The notes under the pieces: model-generated
What the model was told of the DNA's origin: nothing
What the model saw: only the letters and a program-made list of their open reading frames with translations
Database searches by the model: none
Made by a program: the position numbers and the translations under genes
Origin: Fidelibacterota bacterium
Lineage (GTDB): Bacteria; Marinisomatota; Marinisomatia; Marinisomatales; TCS56
Direction: 5' to 3'
DNA: 10,542 bases
Assembly: GCA_030634675.1 (NCBI GenBank)
Contig: DAOWAH010000030.1
Coordinates: 1 to 10,542 of the forward strand
Shown here: in pieces, positions 1 through 9,170 of the stretch
Layout: each line of letters begins with the position of its first letter
Numbering within the stretch: position 1 is the first letter of the stretch

Positions 1-252
1 GAGATCACCATGCAGAGCATCGCCAGGGTGTATAAAGATAGCTGGTGTACCGGAACTGGCCAGGGTTGAAGCGATCTTCTGAGATATCAGCCCCGCTTTA
101 CCCATTCCGGTTACAATTACACGACCCTTGCAGTTGAGAATGGCTACCACGGCCTCGTTAAAATCGGAATTAATACGCTCTTCCAAGGCACGGATGGATT
201 CGGTTTCAATTCTGATTGCCCTTCGGCCGACTTCGATATTACTCTTGCTCAA
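1..252 (-). CDS. kdsD: Arabinose-5-phosphate isomerase, N-terminal part (cut by window edge)
   Basis: KdsD interconverts ribulose 5-phosphate and arabinose 5-phosphate, the first committed step of KDO synthesis, in the cytoplasm. Only the first 84 codons are in the window; the rest, normally the remainder of the SIS domain and two CBS domains, lies to the left. I translated it by hand from the minus strand. The visible part shows the start of a sugar-isomerase (SIS) fold: the nucleotide-fold strand RVIVTGMGKAG (residues 44-54, with the conserved Lys52), then ASTLASSGTPAIFIHPGDA and HGDL with the conserved histidines. The canonical KSG is KAG here. The start is a TTG at 252..250, chosen because a strong GGAGGAG lies just upstream (256..262) and the frame reads well from there. 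The gene overlaps the end of kdsC by 14 bp, so translation is probably coupled. Family identification is firm; the full length and the CBS domains cannot be checked. Confidence 0.9.
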   Translation of the reverse strand, partial: MSKSNIEVGRRAIRIETESIRALEERINSDFNEAVVAILNCKGRVIVTGMGKAGLISQKIASTLASSGTPAIFIHPGDALHGDL

Positions 253-799
253 TTTCTCCTCCAAAACGGTCTGACTTCAGATTATTCAGGGCTAATTCAT
301 ATTTACCCTGGTTAGTCAAAATCAGGTCAATCACTTCACGGACAGCCCCTTCGCCACCATTTTTTTCTGTGACATAAATAGCCCGTTCTTTAACCGGTGC
401 ATAGGCATTTTGCACTGCAATCGGTAATCCAACCCGTTCCAAAATGGATATATCAATCAGATCATCACCGACGTAGGCTATTTCCGCATCCGTCAAATTG
501 AATTTGGTTTTTATCTCTGCGTATGGTTCCAGTTTATTAACCACACCATTATATAATTGGTCTATGGGAAGTTCTTTAAATCTTGTTTCGGTTGCAGGCG
601 AATAGCGGCCAGAGATCAGGGCTGTTTTTAAGCCTCCGGCCTTAGCCAGAAAAAATCCGGCACCATCAATAATACTAAAACGCTTCAATTCAAAATTATC
701 AGGTCCCAAATAGACCGTTCCGTCGGTCAAAACGCCATCGATATCACAAATAAGCATTTTAATCGGCTGTGTTCTTTGCTGTAATTCTTTATTTTGCAT
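239..799 (-). CDS. kdsC: 3-deoxy-D-manno-octulosonate 8-phosphate phosphatase
   Basis: KdsC hydrolyses KDO-8-phosphate to free KDO and phosphate, between KdsA and KdsB in the pathway. The 186-residue protein is the small HAD-superfamily type without a large cap domain, which works as a tetramer in characterised homologues. HAD motif I is ICDIDGVLTDG with nucleophile Asp19 and Asp21. Motif II is LISGR (Ser63). A lysine follows near residue 89 (GVVNKL), and motif III is GDDLID (Asp112/Asp113). The late signature NGGEGAVRE (residues 147-155) is typical of KdsC and separates it from other small HAD phosphatases. The ATG at 799..797 is 1 nt after the kdsA stop, without an obvious strong ribosome site, so expression probably relies on coupling to kdsA. 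The tail after about residue 165 (KYELALNNLKSDRFGGEIEQE) is slightly longer than in many homologues and contains the kdsD start. Confidence 0.95.
   Translation of the reverse strand: MQNKELQQRTQPIKMLICDIDGVLTDGTVYLGPDNFELKRFSIIDGAGFFLAKAGGLKTALISGRYSPATETRFKELPIDQLYNGVVNKLEPYAEIKTKFNLTDAEIAYVGDDLIDISILERVGLPIAVQNAYAPVKERAIYVTEKNGGEGAVREVIDLILTNQGKYELALNNLKSDRFGGEIEQE
256..262 (-). promoter_or_regulatory. Ribosome binding site deciding the TTG start of kdsD
   Basis: GGAGGAG on the minus strand, with 5 nt between the GGAGG core and a TTG codon at 252..250. It lies inside the last codons of kdsC. No ATG at this spacing is available in the kdsD frame, so this site supports a TTG start. Confidence 0.7.
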
Positions 800-800
800 T

Positions 801-3304
<2,504 letters not shown>

Positions 3305-3367
3305 TCAGTTTACTATTATTCTGGATCATCTGCGGGATCAAATAAGCGATTGTAAAGATAGCCGGCA

Positions 3368-4093
3368 CTAGCCGGTTACTGATAACTCCAGTTTTTCCAG
3401 TATACCGGCTACTTCATCCAAATCCTCGGGTGTATCAACACCACAGGCCACATAATCGGTTAGGATTGCATGAACCGGTAAACCATTATCCAGGGCGCGC
3501 AGTTGCTCCAAATGGTGTCGCATTTCACTTTTACTGGGTTTCAACTTGGTGTACTGGATTAAAAAATCTTTTCGGAAAGCATAGATGCCGATATGGCGGT
3601 AACAGCCTCCAATAATATTATCAGGCATCTCACGCATGAAGTCCACAGCCTGCATTTTCTGATCCAGAAATATTTTCACAACATTCTGGTTCAGTATAGC
3701 GCGAATTGGCAAATCACGACTGGCAACCGTAGCCATGTTTACGTTCTTATCGTCGAATACAGCAATCAGATCATCAATAACCGCCGGTTCCAGCATTGGC
3801 TCGTCGGCCTGGATATTAACCACAATATCGGCTTCGATACCCGCCACTGCTTCCGCCACCCGGTCCGTACCGGACTCATGATCAGCGGATGTCATGACAA
3901 CATTGGCGCCAAAACGCTTGAGAATTGTCTTTACCTGATCGTCATCAACGGCAATCAGAATTTCATCCAGGCGAGTTGCTTGCTTGGCACGCTCATATAC
4001 ATGCATGACCATTGGTTTACCAGCGAGGGGGGCCAGGATTTTACCAGGAAAACGTGTTGAACCGAGGCGGGCGGGTATTACACCGATGTTCAT
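3368..4093 (-). CDS. kdsB: CMP-KDO synthetase (3-deoxy-manno-octulosonate cytidylyltransferase)
   Basis: KdsB transfers CMP from CTP to KDO, giving CMP-KDO, the donor for KDO transferases of the inner LPS core. The 241-residue protein begins with the sugar-nucleotidyltransferase loop IPARLGSTRFPGK (6-18), followed by GTDRVAEA (75-82), the metal-binding NIQADEP (93-99, Asp97), NVVK (137-140), RHIGIYAFRKDFL (166-178), LEQLRALDNG (195-204) and GVDTPEDLDE (218-227, Asp220). Asp97 and Asp220 are the expected Mg ligands. One oddity is that the segment usually reading like YFSRSPIP is VDFMREMP here (150-157). An in-frame TGA two codons upstream fixes the ATG at 4093 as the earliest start. First gene of the kds/pyrG cluster, separated from pyrG by 90 bp and from the exporter genes by 241 bp. 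CMP-8-amino-KDO synthetase is a possible alternative, but kdsC and kdsA nearby argue for ordinary KDO. Confidence 0.94.
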   Translation of the reverse strand: MNIGVIPARLGSTRFPGKILAPLAGKPMVMHVYERAKQATRLDEILIAVDDDQVKTILKRFGANVVMTSADHESGTDRVAEAVAGIEADIVVNIQADEPMLEPAVIDDLIAVFDDKNVNMATVASRDLPIRAILNQNVVKIFLDQKMQAVDFMREMPDNIIGGCYRHIGIYAFRKDFLIQYTKLKPSKSEMRHHLEQLRALDNGLPVHAILTDYVACGVDTPEDLDEVAGILEKLELSVTG

Positions 4094-4334
4094 TGCTCAG
4101 TATTACCTGGGACCTGATAAATAAAAATCGATTTTCGCCAGTAGCCAATATACCAATTCGGCCGGTCATGACGCTTGTTTCTAAGTCTACTACCCAAAGA
4201 TTGTCCTCGTTTTACAATTTCCGTGCCATTGTACCTGTTAACAAGCAAAAATTTATCACAGTGAACGTGATCGTCCAAGGAAAAGGACGCTTAAAATATA
4301 AAATAGTGCTTAGTAAATTATTACGATCGACTAA
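4094..4334. other. Inter-operon spacer with three short dyads
   Basis: This 241-bp gap separates the exporter cluster from the kdsB cluster. It contains three perfect short inverted repeats. TTACGAT/ATCGTAA (4321-4327 and 4338-4344) spans the permease stop codon. CGTCC/GGACG (4272-4276 and 4285-4289) and ATCAC/GTGAT (4255-4259 and 4267-4271) lie nearly end to end. A possible -35-like TTGGAC (4278..4273) and -10-like TAAATT (4255..4250) with a 17-nt spacer are present on the minus strand, but match consensus poorly. A 62-codon frame opening on a TTG at 4278 and closing as ATGA on the kdsB start is also visible. It has no ribosome site and no recognisable motif, so I do not call it a gene. A terminator for the exporter and/or a promoter for kdsB is expected here from layout. 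Confidence 0.4.
4247..4271 (-). terminator. Weak candidate intrinsic terminator after the exporter genes
   Basis: On the minus strand, ATCAC-(7 nt)-GTGAT forms a 5-bp stem followed by AAA and then five Ts. The stem is short and has only two G-C pairs, so it would be a poor terminator alone. The adjoining CGTCC/GGACG stem just upstream could add structure. The same dyad alternatively fills the spacer of a possible kdsB promoter and could be an operator. I cannot choose between these from sequence. Confidence 0.22.
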
Positions 4335-5594
4335 TCAATCGTAATGCAATGATTCAATCGGGTCCAGTTTGGCCGCCCGGTAAGCCGGGTAACTGCCGAA
4401 ACCAATCCCGATCAGGGAACAGACCAGCAGGCCATAAAAAGCCCAGTCCAGCGGGATCACTGCCGGTATATTAAATATCATCGCCACGGCATTGCCACCG
4501 AGTAGACCCAGAATTACACCGGCAATACCGCCAAATTCACTGAGGAAGACGGCTTCGGTAAGAAACTGGATTAGGATATCACGACGATTGGCGCCCACGG
4601 CTTTACGGATTCCGATTTCCTTAATCCGATCGGAAACAGAGACTAACATAATATTCATGATTCCAATCCCCGCCACCACCAGGGCAATAATACTGATGGC
4701 AAAGGCAAACAGCTTTACCCCGCCGGTGAATTGACCAAAAGTATCAATCAATTCATCGTTGGAAGCCACTTCAAAATCGTTGTCATCGCCCGGGGCGACT
4801 TTACGAATTGTCCGCATAATTCCTACCACTTCGTCCTGGGTCTTGTCATACAGCTCCACGGATTCTGCCTCGATGGTAATCGACAGGGAAGTCCAGCGAT
4901 TGCTAAACTGGCGTAAGTAAGTGGAGATCGGAATCAAAATAAAATCATCCTGGCTCTGGCCAAACAGATTACCCTGTCGTTCAGTGATTCCGATAACGCG
5001 GTATTTCAGTCCGTTCACAACAATATATTTCCCCAGGGGATCTTCAAAAGGAAATAACTGATCGACAATATCCATTCCAAGGATCACCACATTGCGGGAG
5101 AAATCAACATCCTGTTTGGTCAGATCCCGGCCATCGGCGATATAGGTCTTTAGACTCTGCAGGGCGCCTTCGTCACCCCCATTTACTGACGCGCTTATTT
5201 TAGCCTGTTTATCCTTGTATTTGATGCTTTTGCCCCCGGTGCCGTCAATAACGCTTACCCTGACCGGCAGTCGGGCGCGTTCTTTTAGTTCTTCATACTG
5301 CCGGTAAGTGATACTCTTGCGGTTGCGGTATTTATGCCGGGTATGTCCGCCCATTTGAATAAGCGGGTATTTCTGGATTAGAAAAGTATTGCTGCCAAAG
5401 ATACTCAAACCCGAGTTGATTGATGATTCCAAAGTACGGATAGCCGTCATAGCACCGATCACCGAAAACACACCAATCGTAATGCCCAGTAAAGTCAGTG
5501 AGGCACGTAATTTATTGCTGCGAATTGCTTCTACTGCCATACGCATGCTTTCACGCAGGGTGAAGCCCAGGTGTCCGCTGCGTACTTTACTCAT
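4335..5594 (-). CDS. MacB-type ABC transporter permease, second paralogue
   Basis: Membrane subunit of a type VII (MacB/LolCDE/FtsX-like) ABC exporter. I place the start at the ATG 5594..5592, giving 419 residues. A longer frame exists upstream, but it would lie 86 bp inside the preceding gene, whereas this ATG overlaps that gene's stop by 8 bp (ATGAGTAA) and has GAGG about 9 nt upstream. The layout is an N-terminal amphipathic segment and TM1 (about 30-52, LTLLGITIGVFSVIG), a large periplasmic MacB_PCD domain (about 55-285), then the FtsX domain with TM2 (about 293-318, ending GIGIMNIMLVSV), the coupling motif RIKEIGIRKAVGANRRDIL (323-341), TM3 (about 345-377) and TM4 (about 380-404), ending AYRAAKLDPIESLHYD. 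It is paralogous to the gene just upstream, and the two probably form a heterodimer served by the ATPase at 7006-7701. The substrate is unknown. Confidence 0.9.
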   Translation of the reverse strand: MSKVRSGHLGFTLRESMRMAVEAIRSNKLRASLTLLGITIGVFSVIGAMTAIRTLESSINSGLSIFGSNTFLIQKYPLIQMGGHTRHKYRNRKSITYRQYEELKERARLPVRVSVIDGTGGKSIKYKDKQAKISASVNGGDEGALQSLKTYIADGRDLTKQDVDFSRNVVILGMDIVDQLFPFEDPLGKYIVVNGLKYRVIGITERQGNLFGQSQDDFILIPISTYLRQFSNRWTSLSITIEAESVELYDKTQDEVVGIMRTIRKVAPGDDNDFEVASNDELIDTFGQFTGGVKLFAFAISIIALVVAGIGIMNIMLVSVSDRIKEIGIRKAVGANRRDILIQFLTEAVFLSEFGGIAGVILGLLGGNAVAMIFNIPAVIPLDWAFYGLLVCSLIGIGFGSYPAYRAAKLDPIESLHYD

Positions 5595-6804
5595 AGCGCA
5601 GAGCCTCGATCGGATCCAGTTTGGCCGCCCTGTAGGATGGCGCCAGACCGGCAAATAATCCCACCAGCACACTTAAAATTATCGATAATACCGCCAGCCA
5701 GATCGGCATTGCGGAAGGGAACACAAATTTATTGATCAGCAGGCTGCCACCATAGGACAGGGACAAACCCAGCAGGCCGCCCAACAAGCAAATGATAATC
5801 GCCTCGAGTATAAACTGCCCCAGGATCATATTGCGGGTAGCTCCAATCGCCTTCCGAATTCCGATTTCCCGAGTACGTTCTTTAACAGTAACGAACATGA
5901 TATTCATAATGCCAATACTACCCACAACCAGCGACAAGACAGTAATAAAGACGCCCGTACCGCCAATCGCCAGTTTGATCATATTATATTGCTTTCGAAA
6001 GGCGTCCTGCTGGTTTATTGCAAAATTATCTTCTTCCCCCGGTTTCAGTCCGCGAATACGACGCAGGATACCAGTCAATTCATCTTTAGCATCAGCGATA
6101 TGTTCGCCTTCGACTTTCACCAGGATCTGAGACCAACCGCGCCGGGAGAACAGACGCTCGAACGTTCCCAAGGGGATCCCAATCCAATTATCCATGCTGA
6201 TCATGCCCAGAAATTTTCCCTGCTTTTCCATGACTCCGATCACCCGGAAAGAATAGTTGCCAAGTTTAATTTTCTGACCTATGGGATCCTCATTCGCAAA
6301 TAATTCCTGGACAATATCGTAGCCGATAACGGCCACGCGCGATCCGGAGCGTATTTCACCCTGGGTTAGAAAGCGGCCTGTTTCAACATTTGCAGTCGAC
6401 GTTTGGAGAAACTCGACTGTGGTTGCTTCCAACTCCACGCCCATTATACTGTTCTTATCCCTGACCACAGTCACCCGTCGTGATACACTGGGAGTAACCG
6501 CTTTGGCATAGCGGGAGAATCGTTTGATATCATCAACATATTCCGGTTTTATATTCGGTCGATTCCGGATTTCCCACCAACTGCGGTTTTCGAACCAGGC
6601 ATGCTTGCTGATATACAATACATCCCGGCCCAGAAAATCCATGCTCTTATCGAAGGAGCGGTCCAGTCCGGAAATCAATGTGCCCATGAGGGTCACTGCC
6701 AAAATACCAATCACAATGCCGAGCAGAGTCAGGAAGGAGCGCACTTTGTTTGCGATAATGGCTTCCAGGGCAATGCGAAAATCTTCAATGAATAAACTGA
6801 ACAT
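5587..6804 (-). CDS. MacB-type ABC transporter permease, first paralogue
   Basis: The 405-residue membrane subunit has the standard MacB architecture without a nucleotide-binding domain. TM1 lies at about 22-45 (FLTLLGIVIGILAVTLMGTL) and a periplasmic MacB_PCD domain at about 48-275. TM2 is at about 282-306 (ending GSIGIMNIMFVTV), followed by the cytoplasmic coupling motif ERTREIGIRKAIGATRNMIL (309-328), TM3 (about 330-356), TM4 (about 366-388) and the conserved tail SYRAAKLDPIEALRYE. In the family the periplasmic domain contacts the adaptor and changes shape on ATP binding, pushing substrate towards the outer-membrane channel (mechanotransmission). The ATG at 6804 has no clear ribosome site; the 201 bp upstream hold a repeat. 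Its stop overlaps the second permease start by 8 bp, as expected for partners made in equal amounts. The periplasmic domain is aromatic-rich near residues 68-80 (HAWFENRSWWEIR). Family assignment is firm, substrate unknown. Confidence 0.92.
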   Translation of the reverse strand: MFSLFIEDFRIALEAIIANKVRSFLTLLGIVIGILAVTLMGTLISGLDRSFDKSMDFLGRDVLYISKHAWFENRSWWEIRNRPNIKPEYVDDIKRFSRYAKAVTPSVSRRVTVVRDKNSIMGVELEATTVEFLQTSTANVETGRFLTQGEIRSGSRVAVIGYDIVQELFANEDPIGQKIKLGNYSFRVIGVMEKQGKFLGMISMDNWIGIPLGTFERLFSRRGWSQILVKVEGEHIADAKDELTGILRRIRGLKPGEEDNFAINQQDAFRKQYNMIKLAIGGTGVFITVLSLVVGSIGIMNIMFVTVKERTREIGIRKAIGATRNMILGQFILEAIIICLLGGLLGLSLSYGGSLLINKFVFPSAMPIWLAVLSIILSVLVGLFAGLAPSYRAAKLDPIEALRYE

Positions 6805-6884
6805 TAATCGCCCGCCAAGGCAGCACCCGGTTTAAGATTTATGGCACAATCTAAATTCATTACGCCATACTATGGGAACTGTTC

Positions 6885-6986
6885 GAGAATATCCAATAAT
6901 GAGCATCCAATGATGATTTCTGAAGTATTTTTGTCCATGTTCGCATCCAATATTCATAAATCAACATTCGCTAATCGGTGTTCGAT
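6885..6986. repeat. Degenerate 7-nt-phased intergenic repeat
   Basis: The 201-bp gap 6805-7005 between ATPase and permease is not coding. On the minus strand, positions 6986 down to 6933 split without gaps into eight units of 6-8 nt: ATCGAAC, ACCGATT, AGCGAAT, GTTGATTT, ATGAAT, ATTGGAT, GCGAAC, ATGGAC, roughly RTYGAAT. Beyond a 7-nt A-rich spacer (6926-6932), the same phase continues through CTTCAGA, AATCATC, ATTGGAT, GCTCATT, ATTGGAT (6925 down to 6891) and ATTCTC. ATTGGAT occurs three times (6891-6897, 6905-6911, 6945-6951). It resembles dispersed intergenic repeats built of TTGAAT/ATTCGA-like heptads that I recall from several FCB-group and deltaproteobacterial genomes; that resemblance is from memory and unchecked. 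Function unknown. Confidence 0.55.
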
Positions 6987-7005
6987 ACTCATTTTCCATA
7001 TCTAA

Positions 7006-7701
7006 CTACCGGGCTTTATTATTAGTAATATCATCAGTTATTCGACCGTCAAACAAATGAATCGTACGATGAGCATTCTCGGCGATGTACTGCTCGTGTG
7101 TAACAATAATAATCGTATTCCCGGCGGCCTGAAGACTGTCAAAAATCTTCAGAATTTCCTCACCGCTCTTAGAATCCAAGTTGCCGGTAGGCTCGTCAGC
7201 CAGAATTATTGATGGATTGGTCACCAGGGCACGGGCAATTGCCACCCGCTGGCGCTGTCCACCGGAAAGCTCATTGGGTTTATGGGTCATCCGATCAGCC
7301 AGGCCAACTTTAGCAAGTGATTTTTCGGCCATTTCCTGGCGCTCCGAGCGAGGTACGTTAGCATAGATCAATGGTAATTCTACATTCCGCAGGGCTGTGG
7401 CTTTAGGCAGTAAATTAAATGTTTGAAAGACAAAGCCAATTTTCCGGTTCCTGATCGACGCCAATTGATTATCATCCATTTCATGAACCAATTCCCCTTC
7501 AAATTCATAGCGGCCGGTGGAAGGGGTGTCTAAGCAGCCGATTATATTCATCAGCGTCGATTTCCCGGAACCGGACGGACCCATAATTGACATATAATCA
7601 TTAGGCTTGATTTCCAGGTTAACTTCCAGTAATGCCCGTACTTCCACTATTCCAACCTGGAAGATTCTCGAAATATCACGCAGTGATATCAACTGCTCCA
7701 C
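7006..7701 (-). CDS. ABC transporter ATP-binding protein, MacB/LolD type
   Basis: The 231-residue nucleotide-binding subunit hydrolyses ATP on the cytoplasmic side to drive the permeases encoded downstream. All catalytic motifs are intact: Walker [10 protein letters not shown] (41-49), Q-loop VFQTFNLLP (91-99, Gln93), signature [15 protein letters not shown] (145-159), Walker [14 protein letters not shown] (165-177, Glu170) and switch His202 in VTHE. The [10 protein letters not shown] form, the [13 protein letters not shown] segment and the length are typical of the MacB/LolD/FtsE group. A stand-alone ATPase contrasts with E. coli MacB, where it is fused to the permease. The start is a GTG at 7701..7699, supported by GGAGGAA 2 nt upstream. 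It lies 73 bp after the adaptor gene and 201 bp before the first permease. LolD is an alternative name by sequence, but the adjacent adaptor and TolC-like genes favour a MacAB-TolC-like exporter. Confidence 0.95.
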   Translation of the reverse strand: MEQLISLRDISRIFQVGIVEVRALLEVNLEIKPNDYMSIMGPSGSGKSTLMNIIGCLDTPSTGRYEFEGELVHEMDDNQLASIRNRKIGFVFQTFNLLPKATALRNVELPLIYANVPRSERQEMAEKSLAKVGLADRMTHKPNELSGGQRQRVAIARALVTNPSIILADEPTGNLDSKSGEEILKIFDSLQAAGNTIIIVTHEQYIAENAHRTIHLFDGRITDDITNNKAR

Positions 7702-7703
7702 GC

Positions 7704-7710
7704 TTCCTCC
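7704..7710 (-). promoter_or_regulatory. Ribosome binding site deciding the GTG start of the ATPase
   Basis: GGAGGAA on the minus strand, with 4 nt between the GGAGG core and a GTG codon at 7701..7699. The spacing is short but the match is strong, and the next methionine in frame is at residue 37, inside the fold just before Walker A, so the GTG is the likely start. Confidence 0.65.
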
Positions 7711-7774
7711 AATTCAAATATTACAATAGGCTGACAAGACTTGTTGTCTATACCAAATTAGGTTTGATCATTAT

Positions 7775-9109
7775 TTATTGCTTTCGATATTGAAAGGCAT
7801 CTCCGACTTTAACTTCCGAATTATGCTTCAGTTCTCTACTTATAGCACGATAACTGCCAACTACAATTTCTTCACCTTCGGACAATCCATTCAGCACCTC
7901 ATAATGGGTATCGCTGGAAATGCCTACGGTAACTGGCCGAATTTGGGCATAGCGTACGTCTTTCTTTTGCTTGTGGTGTCGAACGTCTTCACCGGCCAGG
8001 GTATCAGCAACAACAAATACGACTTCCAGCACCTTCTTCTTTTCCAGCTTTTTTTCCAGTGCTTCCACATTTGAAGTATCACTTTCCGCTTGTTCAGCCT
8101 TTTTCCGGCCCGAACGGCGATCACGCCGTTTATCCGATGTCATCGGCTTGTCATAACCTTCTTGGCGAATTGTCAAACACTGGATCGGGATCGCCAGCAC
8201 GCTATCGCGTGTATCAGTAATAATATTTGCCGTAGCACTCATCCCGGGACGGATACGCTCAGGAGTTTCCAGCATTCGTACGCGTACTTCGAAATTGGTG
8301 ACCTGCTCCTGAGTACCCATTCCGGTTGTCTGGGCCACATGGGCAATCTCACTTACCAACCCTTTGAACAAGGTATCCTGAAATGCATCAATCTCAATTT
8401 CCACCGTATCATTCAGTGATACATCAACCACATCATTTTCGTTGACGTCGACAACCACTTCCATGCGATTCAGATCAGCCACCTGCATCAAGACATCAGC
8501 CTGGAACATGGAACCAAGCGCCATCTCTCCCACTTCTTTATTGATCATGGTTACCAGTCCCGACTGAGGTGAAAGAATACGCGTCTTGGAAAGTTCATCC
8601 TCCCGCGTTACCAGAGCGGCCTGGGCTTGCTCTACTTGACTTTCGGCTAATTCATACTCAGCAATAACTGCTTCTACTTCTTGGTTTGAGATTAAATTCT
8701 GATTAAATAATGTTTCCGAACGGTCTTTCTGGGCTTTCACCTGCTTAAGGCGCGCCCTGGCTGACTTCACCGAAGACCGGGCTTGTTCCAACATAGCTCG
8801 ATACTGTTTTTCTTCCAGTGAAATAAGATGCTGGCCTTGTTCGACCCAATCACCTTGTTCAACAGTAATCTCGGTTATGTAGGCTGAAATATTTGCGCTG
8901 ATTTTTACCTCTGTTTCCGGCTGAATCTTGCCACTGGCATTGACTTTATGAATTACTGTCTGATGTTTAACCTTTTCTATCTCGATTGAAATTGCATCGG
9001 ATTTATTCTGGCTCAGGCTGATGATAATCACTGTTGCCAAAATCAGAACTATAATTATAATGATCAGCAGACGTTTTTTCTTGGACATTTTTTTAGATTT
9101 CTTAGACAA
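7775..9109 (-). CDS. Periplasmic adaptor (HlyD/MacA-type membrane fusion protein)
   Basis: This 444-residue adaptor should link the inner-membrane ABC pump to the TolC-like channel. It has a very basic N-terminus ([12 protein letters not shown]) and one Ile-rich membrane anchor (about 14-32). A barrel-sandwich/lipoyl half (about 55-98, [21 protein letters not shown] and [17 protein letters not shown]) precedes a coiled-coil hairpin (about 100-175, [23 protein letters not shown]). The second lipoyl half ([21 protein letters not shown], 180-200), a beta-barrel domain (about 215-300) and a membrane-proximal domain follow. An unusual highly charged stretch at about 317-359 ([20 protein letters not shown], then LEKKLEKKK) interrupts the membrane-proximal region between [12 protein letters not shown] and [10 protein letters not shown]. 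The start is a TTG at 9109..9107 with AGGAAGGA 7 nt upstream; an in-frame ATG at 9088 lacks a ribosome site. Adaptors of RND pumps look similar, but the ABC genes follow directly. Confidence 0.92.
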   Translation of the reverse strand: MSKKSKKMSKKKRLLIIIIIVLILATVIIISLSQNKSDAISIEIEKVKHQTVIHKVNASGKIQPETEVKISANISAYITEITVEQGDWVEQGQHLISLEEKQYRAMLEQARSSVKSARARLKQVKAQKDRSETLFNQNLISNQEVEAVIAEYELAESQVEQAQAALVTREDELSKTRILSPQSGLVTMINKEVGEMALGSMFQADVLMQVADLNRMEVVVDVNENDVVDVSLNDTVEIEIDAFQDTLFKGLVSEIAHVAQTTGMGTQEQVTNFEVRVRMLETPERIRPGMSATANIITDTRDSVLAIPIQCLTIRQEGYDKPMTSDKRRDRRSGRKKAEQAESDTSNVEALEKKLEKKKVLEVVFVVADTLAGEDVRHHKQKKDVRYAQIRPVTVGISSDTHYEVLNGLSEGEEIVVGSYRAISRELKHNSEVKVGDAFQYRKQ

Positions 9110-9116
9110 CGTGCTA

Positions 9117-9124
9117 TCCTTCCT
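9117..9124 (-). promoter_or_regulatory. Ribosome binding site deciding the TTG start of the adaptor
   Basis: AGGAAGGA on the minus strand, 7 nt before the TTG at 9109..9107. The competing ATG (9088..9086) is preceded only by A-rich codons. The TTG start therefore adds seven residues (MSKKSKK) to the basic N-terminus. Confidence 0.6.
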
Positions 9125-9170
9125 AATAAGAATGAAACAATTCCCTGCTTAAATAAATCAATCCGGCAAA

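Noticed and set aside
3362..3375. CCGGC-ACTA-GCCGG hairpin over the kdsB stop codon as a terminator
   Set aside because: The stem is only 5 bp and no real T-run follows on the minus strand. pyrG follows in the same direction only 90 bp later.
3593..4060. Plus-strand open frame of 155 codons opposite kdsB
   Set aside because: It is long, but it is entirely antisense to kdsB, whose motifs are intact. The translation shows no domain features.
4321..4344. TTACGAT/ATCGTAA inverted repeat at the end of the second permease as a terminator
   Set aside because: The stem is A/T-rich with a 10-nt loop and no T-run follows. It is noted in the spacer entry only.
5595..5672. N-terminal extension of the second permease to 5672
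   Set aside because: These 26 codons lie inside the first permease gene, have no ribosome site and read as non-family sequence. The ATG at 5594 fits the family N-terminus and the usual overlap.
6805..6950. Possible small gene in the ATPase-permease gap
   Set aside because: A short frame of about 30 codons can be read, but its sequence is explained by the 7-nt repeat units and it has no ribosome site.
7730..7748. ACAAG-A-CTTGT palindrome between adaptor and ATPase genes
   Set aside because: Two 5-bp arms with a 1-nt centre are too short to support an operator, and a hairpin with that loop cannot form.
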